From contig OZ025274.1 of the NCBI GenBank assembly GCA_964019165.1, positions 13,006,407 through 13,070,406 of the forward strand: 64,000 bases of DNA, written 5' to 3'. This document shows, piece by piece, positions 40,030 to 50,241 of this stretch (position 1 is the stretch's first letter; every line of letters begins with the position of its first letter). The stretch is from Mastigias papua. Lineage: Eukaryota > Cnidaria > Scyphozoa > Rhizostomeae > Mastigiidae. Both the position numbers and the translations under genes were made by a program. The notes beneath the pieces are model-generated. The model made no database searches, was not told the origin of the DNA, and saw only the letters and a list, made by a program, of their open reading frames with translations.

Positions 40030-40460
40030 CTTTTTCTTAATAAGAACCAGTAAAATTGGGGTTCAGCCTGGCTGCTTTTAATTTTTTCAAAATGTTGAGG
40101 CTGAATTTTTCTTAATTTTTTCTTAAATTATTGGGGTGTAAGCAATGTAGACATTAGAAAATAAACAAGAGAACATTGGATGCTTATGAAACTGGTATTA
40201 TTTTTAATAACATCAGCAGAAGACAAGAGGTATACATTCTTACAGATGTATAATCCTTGCTAAAAGTCTAAGTATACTTACGATTTGTTTTGAGGACTTT
40301 CAGCAAGCGTTGTTGAGCTCAAAAAGTCTTATGTCAGTTTCAAATCATTTTACGACACTGCTTCAGCCGCAGGTTGTTGTTAATTTGTTCTTAATTATCC
40401 ATAAATTTTGAGGCTGGAGTTCTTATAAAATTGTTCTTATATAAAGAGTGTACGTTATAC
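40030..40460. repeat. Further copy of the TTCTTA..GAGGCT dispersed family
   Basis: Recurrent pieces AATAAGAACC, TTTCTTAATTTTTTCTTAA, GAGGCTG and GTTCTTATA match the style and order of the family at 3950-4640 and 17440-18320. Smaller traces occur at 43590-43650 and 60930-61250. Alignment is weak. Confidence 0.4.
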
Positions 40461-40747
40461 ATGTTACATTACATTATATTCGCATTTAAGTTCGGCTGGT
40501 ATGCGCAAACAGAAGCTACCCAAGAGGGCCTTTCTCTTGTGTTCAGCCCACTGACAGACTGACTTGCGACCACTTACATTTTACGTATAAAAACATAGTT
40601 TTTCAAAAATGGGCCGAAAGCTTGTAGGCCAAAACCGTTACCAGTTGCTTTTTTACTGGGACCGAAAGGGGCCGGTGGGGCCCATTCCCTATCACCATTC
40701 ACTTCAACGCCATCAAACAACTTATTCGTCACTTGAGTCCGAAGAAA

Positions 40748-41422
40748 ATGGCTGCATGGAGACCTCCTTCAGGTAGGAATCATTTTGAAGATGACCCTTT
40801 TGAAGAGATTCATTCAGATGAGAGTTCTAGAATACGGAGCGAACGGCAGCTTTATGAGAAGCGGTCAGTGGATAGCAGTAATAGATCACTGAGACTCATT
40901 GAGGAGTCAAAAAGTACCGCTTGCAAAATTGAAGAGGAATTGCAGTACCAAGAAGATTCTCTTGTAAGAACCGAAGAAACATTAGATCGAATAAATGGCG
41001 ATATTGATATTGCAAATAGGCAAATAACGTCATTGAAAAGTATATGGGGAGCAATAGGCAACTATTTTCGTAAACCTCTCCAGCCACAAAAGCCCCAGTT
41101 GCCTGACAAGAATACGGAAGCCAAACATGATTATTCTCAGATAAGACCGAGGGGCAATCAAACATCCACAACTTCTGTTGGTTGGGAAGAGCACAAGGAT
41201 GTGTTTGATCCAGAGCCTCAAGGTACAGCAGCAGATGTGCTGGACAAAAATTTGGATTCTATCAGGGTAGGCCTTAGTGAACTGAAGGGACATGCTTTGT
41301 TACTTGGTGAAACTCTTGACCGACATGATGATATCATTGAACGCGTTACGTACAAGGCTGGGATGGCCGACAAGAGAATTGAGGAGTCTGACAGAAAGAT
41401 AAGACAAATACTGAAGAAGTAA
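40748..41422 (+). CDS. SNAP29: SNAP29 (Qb/Qc SNARE), intronless, 224 aa
   Basis: Soluble SNARE that supplies Qb and Qc helices for fusion of autophagosomes and endosomes with lysosomes (with STX17 and VAMP7/8 in vertebrates). The start is ATG 40748 in good context (GAAAATGG); an upstream in-frame TTG is not used. N-terminus: HFEDDPFEE in place of the usual NPF motif. Qb helix about 34-98 (SSNRSLRLIEESKSTACKIE, zero-layer Q68, NRQITSLKSIWGAIGNYFRK). Proline-rich linker about 102-160. Qc helix about 162-222 (DVLDKNLDSIRVGLSELKGH ... RKIRQILKK). No membrane segment and no Cys palmitoylation cluster, as in SNAP29. Odd: the Qc zero layer is His193 where SNAP29/SNAP25 have Gln. The CDS is one exon, unlike vertebrate SNAP29. 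Confidence 0.93.
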   Translation: MAAWRPPSGRNHFEDDPFEEIHSDESSRIRSERQLYEKRSVDSSNRSLRLIEESKSTACKIEEELQYQEDSLVRTEETLDRINGDIDIANRQITSLKSIWGAIGNYFRKPLQPQKPQLPDKNTEAKHDYSQIRPRGNQTSTTSVGWEEHKDVFDPEPQGTAADVLDKNLDSIRVGLSELKGHALLLGETLDRHDDIIERVTYKAGMADKRIEESDRKIRQILKK

Positions 41423-44256
41423 TTTGTTAGTATGAGATCGTTTAGATTGGTTAAGTGACTGCGTTTGGTTATGTAGCTTGTTTGAGGATACGTAGCTATC
41501 TTCTGAGCAAATTGATATACTACTTCGAGCAAAAGTACCTAGTTAATCAGTTATCCGTACCTTCATAATCTTCACCATATGCAGAGGTGATTTCCTTGGG
41601 GGGGGGGGTGCTGAGAGCCCCCTTCATTAACTTTGATGTTCATTTTTGACAATGTTTTACATGTGTTATTTGTTCAAGTTTCCCTATCACCCATAACTAG
41701 TTTAAAAGGTCATTGTTTCATAGATATTGATGTACATTGCACATCAATTGTTTTTTTATCTTATTCCTGGGACCTCACCAAGTTGTTGACGGTTGCAACA
41801 AAATCCAAATTGTTTGATCTGCTTTTTGCAAGAATCCCTTGACTCCAAACTACATGCTTTTTGTACAAGAAACAGGCTTGTAAGAAATTTAGCACTAGAC
41901 ATCCTAAAATGTAACAAACCTTTAGAGCTACAAGAAAAGAGCTAAGAAACCATAGAACTTTCTGTGCCATCTTTCACTGTATTGGGAAGCCCCTTTCTCC
42001 TCTGTGGATTTGACAAATTTCCTCTACAGTAGGTTTTATTTGCTACGCCTTATTGGTGCTGCAGAAGACATTGTTTTCCATTCTAGCTTAAGTTTTTCCA
42101 TTGACTTAAGGAACTCTAAGAACTAATATGTCCCAAAAATTAAGAAACTGTTCTACTAGGCCATAAGCCAGGTTTCTTGTAGAAAAATGTTTCCATTAAG
42201 GTTATAAAATTACCATTTCACAGTTAAGTTTACTCTAGATAAGTTATCATATTTTCATCTTTTAAAATGTGAGCCACACTCTTGAGTATTGCAGGATGAA
42301 GGATATACTAGTGAGTCCAGATGTGTAACGGTCTATGTATCATAATTACTCTGCTACTACCTAGGAAGGCATAGCAGATAGGTTTGCATTCCAGTGAGGC
42401 ATGAAAAGAATCACCAAAACAGTCCATTTGCTCCCCTAGTTCAGTATATTCTCAGTTAGGGCCACTCATTACTTTAGGCCATTAAGTACCTGGTGATAGT
42501 CAATTGACAATGAAATTAATTAATGTACACACTTAATTTAAAAGGAATGTAGTTTAATTTGAATAACAAAGTTATATATACAGTAGGAGTTATTTATAGT
42601 GATTTTCTTCACAGATAACTGTCACAGCTTTCATTTATGTACTGTCTCTGATGAGTAAAGATCTTGTGCTTGTCAGGTTTTTTCAGGTTTCCAAACTACA
42701 AATGATTTTCAATTCAACATACAAGGGGATGTGCACTCAACACGTACCACAAAATACCTTATACTTGTAAATATTAATAAGTTAAGTGATACAACTACAT
42801 ATGTCATAAGTCTCATGGACACACAAGAAGTACACAAAGTACCAACACGATACTGTATGAACAGGTGGACAGATATGTAGACACAACCATATAAGACGCT
42901 GACACACAGAGACATCAGACACCACATGTCACACCACAACACAATGTTCCTCTGAGTTGTTAACCTTATATGACTGGGTCCCTTTCCTAGTGTCAGTAAT
43001 GAATGTATGGCATGACTCAAACCTATATCTTCACAACTGTCAGAAGACTGTCCTACCACATAGTAAAAGACAATCTTGTAGAATAGCCACAATGAAGTTT
43101 ACAAAGTAGGTATACCAATTACCTATCTGAGCTTTAAATACTTCAGTTTTAAATATATTTACAAATAATACAATCTCAAAATAGTAAATACCATATTTTC
43201 CCCAAAAATCTAACCAGAAAGGTTTGCAAATGCAAGAAATCACAAAAATCCTGTCTACAATCTAACTAATCTTCTAACACCTACAAGCACATGGGAAACA
43301 TAACTCAGTCACCGATCCTTCCAAACATAAAATTGAACAAACTTTGAAGAGTAGATACAAAATATAATGGTGAACAGCCTATCATCTTAAGAATGAAACT
43401 TGACATGAAAATGTCCACCAGGGGATGCCAATTTCATCTGAACATATTATATATAGCATGGATATCATATAAGTTTGAAAGAACAGATGGCAATCTACTT
43501 TTAAATAGCTGATGATGTTAATTCAACATATTCTACCAATACGCTTTTAAAGCAACTCCACTGATAACAAACAAGTACAAAATTTTAGCCTAAATAGGTT
43601 CCTCTGTGCAGGAGGCTCAAAATGATTCTTATATGCAGGGTATCACTGCATAAGTCTATGGTGAGTTTTGTCAAATTCTTCTGTCTGTTAACATTAGACT
43701 TCAACAGGCCCATGGCCCATGGATAAAGCAGCAAAACCTGATTCCACCAGGACAAAAAATTCAAATGATAATGGATCTAACAAAGGTAGTCATAAGTATT
43801 AAAAGTACAAACAAATTCATGCAAGTTGAATCTCTTCTGACCAGACAAAATAGTCTGACTAAGGTGCAAAGCAAGTCCAGGCTGACTGATATAAGGCTGC
43901 ACCTAATTGAGTGGTGTACTATAAGATAATGAAAAATATAGACAGACAGCATAGTTGTAAAAACACAGACAGCTATAGGATTCCATTCTGTCTTCTGTGT
44001 GTCAGACAGAACCTTTTACCCAGCCACAGTGGCCCACATGCCCCAGTTTGTCCACCCTGTGGTAGTATACTGACTTTTAAAGATAATGGAAAAACATAAA
44101 AATCAGACTTAGCTTCTAGCATACCCAGCAAGTCCCTTGTTAGCTGAAAAGACCCTTGCCTAGAGAGGGAGCATCATTTAAATGCTGTGACAAAACTCAA
44201 TCCTCTAGTCACAGCCAAATATGAACCTTGGTATTTCATGAAGAAATCAAGAAGGC
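41423..44256. other. Interval between SNAP29 and the transporter
   Basis: No gene recognised; includes the 3' UTRs of both convergent genes. A G9-10 run lies at about 41600. The 127-codon Cys-rich minus frame at 42709-43092 has no recognisable family or splice context. Confidence 0.5.
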
Positions 44257-45687
44257 TTAATCTTCATCATTTTCCATCAGTGGCTCAAGCTCATGTTGGC
44301 TGTTGTTATGTATACTGTTATTCTTTTCTGGGTAGATAGACCTAAGACAGCATACTATAACCAATGCAATGAAAGTTGAGCATGACAGAAGCAAGATGCT
44401 AAATCCGGGGAATATATTTGCAGTTGCCACAAATAAGTTGTTTGCACCAAAATTCATTGCAGTGACACCAATGAGGCTAAGCATTCCAACACAGGATAGC
44501 ACTGTCCCTTCTTCTTCCTTGGAGACAACCTTTGTCAGCACTGCCCGAATTGTTGAAAGTGCAAATGGAAATCCAAGAGAAAACAGTGTGAAACCAAACA
44601 ACATTGAAACATTAGTTGCCAAACTGAGTGATACATGTGTAGCTAATAAACTCACAAGGCCAATGATGATGAAAGTATAATCAGACAACTGGAGCCATTT
44701 TGAAAGACCAAAGGCAAGGCATGTTACTCCAAATCCTCTCACACAATGGAGTGTCAGGTAATACAAGCCAATTTGCTCAGCATGGAGACTCAAAGGGTGG
44801 TACTTTAAGAAAAGTGTCAAAATTGTATTTTCACCCAGAATAGCAGAATTGGCAAAGAATGCTGCGATTAGCAAAGGGAATGTAACTGAATCTAGCTTCA
44901 ATATATGATTTTTTGTGAACTGCAACAATGCATAAACGGCCAATTTAATGTTTTTCATACATTGAACGTAGACACCTGAAGATGGCATTTCACTGCCTTG
45001 ACTATCCTCCACCTCAGGTTTATCTGCAGACACTGGGGGTGGCGGTGGCAGAATAAAGACGACAAACACAATGTTTATGAATGCAGTTGCCGATGTAAGG
45101 GCATACGCTGCAACGAAACTAACATGTTCCACAAGCAGACCTGAAATATAAGACCCGAGGCCTTGACCAATAAATATGGAGCCCTCTAGACCTGCCATTC
45201 TTACTGTTCGATCACGATGGGGTGAAGATACGCTTGCCATATAAGCATAGGCTAGCATTATAGCCCCTTGGACGTCACCGAACAAGCATGTAATAGAGGC
45301 ACCAACAGCCAAGAAACCAATGTACGAATCCATAAATTTTGCACAGAAAAAATAAATAACGTTCTGAATGAATACCAAGATCGCTGGAAATAGAAGTATT
45401 TTCTTTCGGCAAATCAAATCTGCCATTGCTCCAACTGGCAGCATTGTGAAAATAGCTGGTATGTAAACTGAGGCGAAAATGATTGTATCCCATCCTGCCG
45501 CTCTCTTGTAGACTTCCAACTCCTCATTCACAAATACTTTCTTCCCAAGTGAACCGCATACTGTCGCATTGAAATATCTGTAACAGATCTTTAAAATTGT
45601 GATCTGTGGCTGCAAAGATAGAGCAGCTCCAAGCGAAAACATATAAAGAAAGAGAAACGGCTCGGATGCAACCTTCCACTTCGGCAT
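44257..45687 (-). CDS. SLC46A: SLC46-family transporter (MFS), intronless, 476 aa
   Basis: Twelve-helix major facilitator of the SLC46 group (PCFT/SLC46A1, SLC46A3), which move folates or other solutes with protons. Helix 1 starts near residue 10. N40-A-T42 is a glycosylation sequon in the first loop, as in SLC46. The loop after helix 2 is GAMADLICRKK (86-96, D90). The central loop near 210-245 is Pro/acid rich (PPPPPVSADKPEVED). The late signature LSTIRAVLTKVVSKEEEGTV, then PGFSILLLS, is close to SLC46A3. The C-terminus has ELEPLM (466-471), a dileucine-type endolysosomal sorting signal. ATG 45687 is the first Met and no intron breaks the frame. Substrate unknown; lysosomal versus plasma membrane is inferred only from the tail. 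Confidence 0.9.
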   Translation of the reverse strand: MPKWKVASEPFLFLYMFSLGAALSLQPQITILKICYRYFNATVCGSLGKKVFVNEELEVYKRAAGWDTIIFASVYIPAIFTMLPVGAMADLICRKKILLFPAILVFIQNVIYFFCAKFMDSYIGFLAVGASITCLFGDVQGAIMLAYAYMASVSSPHRDRTVRMAGLEGSIFIGQGLGSYISGLLVEHVSFVAAYALTSATAFINIVFVVFILPPPPPVSADKPEVEDSQGSEMPSSGVYVQCMKNIKLAVYALLQFTKNHILKLDSVTFPLLIAAFFANSAILGENTILTLFLKYHPLSLHAEQIGLYYLTLHCVRGFGVTCLAFGLSKWLQLSDYTFIIIGLVSLLATHVSLSLATNVSMLFGFTLFSLGFPFALSTIRAVLTKVVSKEEEGTVLSCVGMLSLIGVTAMNFGANNLFVATANIFPGFSILLLSCSTFIALVIVCCLRSIYPEKNNSIHNNSQHELEPLMENDED

Positions 45688-46186
45688 TGTTCTGTAAAGT
45701 GAACAGTTCGTTGAACACGAACACAGACACGAATAAAACGTCTACCGCTGCAACATCGTTGCGCAAGTTATTGACCACGTACAGCAATCGCCTCTTCTTG
45801 GGTATGGGAAGAAAGCGAGGCACTTGATTGTAGGAAATACCCCCTCTAACTTGCAGTCTACAATCCACCTTCCATAAAACACTTACACTTGTCAACTAAT
45901 GTAGTTTTTGCTTTTTAAACTTTTTGTTACAGAGTTGCATTTCAAGGTACTAAATAAGGATTGGGGCTAAGTATTCCAAAATTGCAGTACTGAGAAAAAG
46001 CAAAAGATACTGAAACAAAATGTATCTAAACTGAACGGTTCTTGCAATCAATATCACACTGACTTTCGTAACAATCAATATCACACTGCTTTTCGTAATC
46101 TTGTGTTGCAGGTTATCAGCAGTGGTGATCAGCTGTTCGTAAATCACTGCTGTAAATATCGAGACTATCATAAACGAGGCTCTAAA

Positions 46187-46427
46187 ATGGCGTCTGGGCC
46201 TAAAAATGTGGAATCGAATGTACGCCCAAAAATCAGACGCTTTACCATAGGTTTTTGTCTATGCCTCTCTCGTTAGCATGTTTATCTCAAACCATGTTGT
46301 ACACTTACGTTCGAAAGGAAATACACCACACTGCTAAAAATGGCGGCTAACAGTGGCAAAGGGCCTGCTTTTGACACTGTTCTTCGTTTCCTCCTCAGCT
46401 TTGAAGTGAAGCTAACTTTAAACGGTA
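46187..46427 (+). CDS. Candidate first exon(s) divergent from SLC46
   Basis: Two ATGs in strong contexts, AAAATGGCGTCTGG at 46187 (MASGPKNVESNVRPKIRRFT) and AAAAATGGCGGCTAAC at 46340 (MAANSGKGPAFDTVLRFLLS, then FEVKLTLN). The second ends at a possible donor, ACG|GTAACT (46427). Both lie about 500-650 bases from the SLC46 start, on the other strand. No family recognised, so weak. A further open block at 46972-47182, after a good acceptor (gctatgtctattgcag), reads KLLIALRQNLVKFPTGKNKY. Its phase (2) does not match, so an exon would be missing. Confidence 0.25.
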
Positions 46428-47499
46428 ACTGAGGTATTTTGACAGAAATATTAGGAGTAGTGCTAAAGGAGTGGCGTTAAATGTTTGGCCATAATTAATT
46501 AGTCGGAGGCATAACAAAATAGCGTAGACACACTCATTTTCTGAAGAAAGAGTGTGATATTTCAGTGCTTTAGATCCAGAGTTAATTAGGCCTCGTGATG
46601 GGCATATCATTTTGGAAGTTTCCATGTTTTTGGTTTCTACAAATAAATAAGCCTTCCATCTGGTCTTTATTGATGATGCTTACTGTCAAACTCTTCATGT
46701 AAACCAATAAAGCTCTTTAGGTAATCCCTAATTTTTTTTTATCAAATGTCCATCTTATTTCAATCGACATGTACTGTACAGTAGAATCTCCAAGATCAAC
46801 TTACCTGAAACTGCGTCATGAACTAAAACTTTTTGCTCCAAAGGGCAAAGGCCAATTTTTCAAGCAGTTACTTCGAATGCTAGGCCCCAAACATTTGCAC
46901 CTCGAAGTGCCCGAATATCACGTTCCACATTAAAAAACTCTTTCTGTTGTAATTTGCTATGTCTATTGCAGACAGCTATTGTCCAAACTTTTGATAGCAC
47001 TGCGTCAAAATCTTGTGAAGTTTCCCACAGGAAAAAATAAATATTGGTTCACAGTTTGTGCCAACTCGATACTTGAAAAACTGACGAATCCTTTCCCGCC
47101 TAATTTTAGATGGGAAGAAGCTATTACATTGCGACACTTTTGTTATGCAAATTTTGTGGACTCGACCCCTGGCCGCTGCTAGAAGCCATTTTATGCACGG
47201 TGGTAACTGTACCGATGCACCATTTGGGTGATCCGAACCACAAAAAATGAAATCAAAACATCTAAATTAAAACGAAGAGAAGAGCCCTAAGTTCTTAGAA
47301 CTTCCTCATATTCTATATAGGTGATCTGGAAGGGAACTGTGCTCCAAACTCATTAAATTATCTTATCACTAAAGTATTTGACGATCATAAATCAGTAAAC
47401 AATTATCACTTTATCATTAAAGTTTTGCATACTGTTGTGTCTGCAAAAGAAACTAATCTAGATTAAGAAGATACAGTAAATAAGTAAAGTGGATTCGAA

Positions 47500-47600
47500 A
47501 TGTATATAAATATACATATAAATATATAAATATATAAAAATATATATGTTTGTATACAAATATATATATTTGTATATATATATATATATATATACAGAAA
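47500..47600 (+). repeat. AT-rich simple repeat
   Basis: ATATAAATATA and TATA runs, about 100 bases. Confidence 0.8.
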
Positions 47601-48296
47601 TTCTTTGATCCTTATTTACACCAACAACTCTTTCTTTGAGAATAGCCCAATTGCACACGAAAGGCTTTGTTTTGCTATACACACGTGTATATTTCCGAGC
47701 ACGAATTCTTAGTATGAAGAATGGAAGCAGGGAAAGGCATGTTCCGAGCCAAATAATGTGCATAAATTGACTAAATTCAGTTGACGAAGTTAAATAAATA
47801 ACAATAAGTGATACCGAACAATTATAGTAATAAACGGGTATGCCGCAAATTTTGTTTAATACCTTATGAGACAAAAGTTTACCAGGGGCGCTAATAATCT
47901 AATGATGCCGATACATCGTTGAAACATACTGACGCATAGAAAGAACCTCCAATTTCAAAAAGGCCCCTGACACATACACAATTAAATATCAGTGCTACTA
48001 TTGTGAAATAAAAGTGCAGCACTATGAAAATAAAATCTATCAAACAAAGGTAGCTGATTCATTCTAACACATCAGCTTCCCACCTCTTTATTCACAGCTC
48101 CAAGGTCCACCACTGAAAGTCCATCATGACCTAGCGTCCAGATACTTGGAATACGCACTTTGGCTTTTATCAATATAATGAAGAACTCCGATAACACAGA
48201 AGTAAGACCAACAGGCCGGTCGCTCGTAAAAAGCCACTAGAAATACCTTGGTTGTCACTTGGAATAAATTGTATGCAAAATGTTCTGCGTATCAAT

Positions 48297-49798
48297 ATTG
48301 GGGGTTAGCATAACGGGCCATTCAATAGTTACGTAAAACCCCAATTCGCCCATTTTGACCACCCCACCCTTTGTAACGCATCGCAACAAATCTAGTACTG
48401 CCCATCCCTTGTTACGTAGCATTCGGCAACATCGATGTATGACCTTGGTGATTGGTTCTATCATTAAAGACTCTTCCAAAGCAGAAGCTAAAGAATCATC
48501 CTGAAGCTAAAGAATCATCCTGAAGCTAAAGAATCATCCTGAAGCTAAAGAATCATCCTGAAGCTAAAGAATCATCCTGAAGCTAAAGAATCATCCTGAA
48601 GCTAAAGAATCATCCTGAAGCTAAAGAATCATCCTGAAGCTAAAGAATCATCCTGAAGCTAAAGAATCATCCTGAAGCTAAAGAAACATCCCGAAGCTAA
48701 AGAATCATCCTGAAGCTAAAGAATCATCCTGAAGCTAAAGAATCATCCTGAAGCTAAAGAATCATCCTGAAGCTAAAGAATCATCCTGAAGCTAAAGAAT
48801 CATCCTGAAGCTAAAGAATCATCCCGAAGCTAAAGAAACATCCCGAAGCTAAAGAATCATCCTGAAGCTAAAGAATCATCCTGAAGCTAAAGAATCATCC
48901 TGAAGCTAAAGAATCATCCTGAAGCTAAAGAATCATCCTGAAGCTAAAGAATCATCCTGAAGCTAAAGAATCATCCTGAAGCTAAAGAATCATCCTGAAG
49001 CTAAAGAATCATCCTGAAGCTAAAGAATCATCCCGAAGCTAAAGAATCATCCTGAAGCTAAAGAATCATCCTGAAGCTAAAGAATCATCCTGAAGCTAAA
49101 GAATCATCCTGAAGCTAAAGAATCATCCTGAAGCTAAAGAATCATCCTGAAGCTAAAGAATCATCCTGAAGCTAAAGAATCATCCTGAAGCTAAAGAATC
49201 ATCCTGAAGCTAAAGAATCATCCTGAAGCTAAAGAATCATCCTGAAGCTAAAGAATCATCCTGAAGCTAAAGAATCATCCTGAAGCTAAAGAATCATCCT
49301 GAAGCTAAAGAATCATCCTGAAGCTAAAGAATCATCCTGAAGCTAAAGAAACATCCCGAAGCTAAAGAATCATCCTGAAGCTAAAGAATCATCCTGAAGC
49401 TAAAGAATCATCCTGAAGCTAAAGAATCATCCTGAAGCTAAAGAATCATCCTGAAGCTAAAGAATCATCCTGAAGCTAAAGAATCATCCTGAAGCTAAAG
49501 AATCATCCTGAAGCTAAAGAAACATCCCGAAGTGACGAATTTAGCATTAGAAAAATATCTGCGAACGCTACAGCAATGTTTCAAAAAAAGAGGAAGATGC
49601 ATACATACACAAACAGCGTTGGATTTCCAGTTCAACCTTCATGTAATTGCAAGAAAAGATACATTTCAAAAAATCTCTGTTACATAACAAAAGAGTTATG
49701 GCCCCACCCCTAAATCCTCGTAACATTTCGTAACAAAATTGACCATACCCCCACCCCTCAGGCGTTACGTAATTTTTGAATGGCTGCAAAACCCCAAT
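48297..49798. mobile_element. Nonautonomous TIR element carrying a 19-bp minisatellite
   Basis: The left end (ATTGGGGGTTAGC .. GGCCATTCAATAGTTACGTA .. ATTTTGACCACCCC) and the reverse complement of the right end (ATTGGGGTTTTGC .. AGCCATTCAAAAATTACGTA .. CTGAGGGGTGGGGG .. GGTCAATTTTG) are imperfect terminal repeats of over 60 bases. Between them lies mostly the 19-bp array. No transposase and no clear target duplication. Superfamily not assigned. Confidence 0.55.
48484..49531 (+). repeat. 19-bp minisatellite, about 55 copies
   Basis: Unit GAAGCTAAAGAATCATCCT. Nearly all copies are identical. A variant (AAACATCCC ending) recurs at about 48682, 48835, 49348 and 49521; single-base CCC variants occur beside some of them. 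There are no spacers. 19 is not a multiple of three and the array is not coding. Confidence 0.97.
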
Positions 49799-50241
49799 GT
49801 TGCGCCATGAATAGAGCAACCGAACGAAATAACGCACTATGTGACGTCACACTTACGGGCATGATCAGGAGGGTATGGAAAATAACACTGCTATCTCCTT
49901 TACCATGCATTAATTAACTCTCGACTACTCAGTACATGTCCTAATGAAATAATCATTACCACACGAAGACTACAAAAAATTAATAAATATAACAAAACAA
50001 GCTTATCCCTACCGATATGACACGATTAACAAAACTAGTTTACCCTTATCACACGATTGCCATTATAAATAACTGTTTGAGAAACCCCAACAAAGTTGTC
50101 GCACAATGCGCACTATATACTATTTCCATCACATTCATGACCTCGATGTAATCAACACGAACATCAACAATCGTGTGCCACATGTGCATTTCAGAGTGTT
50201 GAAATATTACCACTCTCAATGTATTGGTGGCATTGAACCAG

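Larger units (their letters stand above)
35492..40747. other. Intergenic, repeat-bearing
   Basis: Contains degenerate ATTC tetranucleotides (35870-35990), a pogo-like MITE (36252-36337), two candidate minus-strand exons (36930-37250), a dispersed repeat (37925-38060) and an ATATT satellite (39885-40023). The last 250 bases should include the SNAP29 promoter and 5' UTR. No other gene seen. Confidence 0.5.

Noticed and set aside
40852..41532. Minus-strand open frames
   Set aside because: Shadows of the SNAP29 coding sequence.
42709..43243. Cys-rich minus-strand frames as a membrane protein gene
   Set aside because: No recognisable domain, no initiator context, and located where the 3' UTR of SLC46 is expected.
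44369..44680. Open frame on the + strand
   Set aside because: Antisense shadow of the SLC46 coding exon.
48484..49531. CRISPR array
   Set aside because: Direct tandem 19-bp units without spacers, in a eukaryotic genome.
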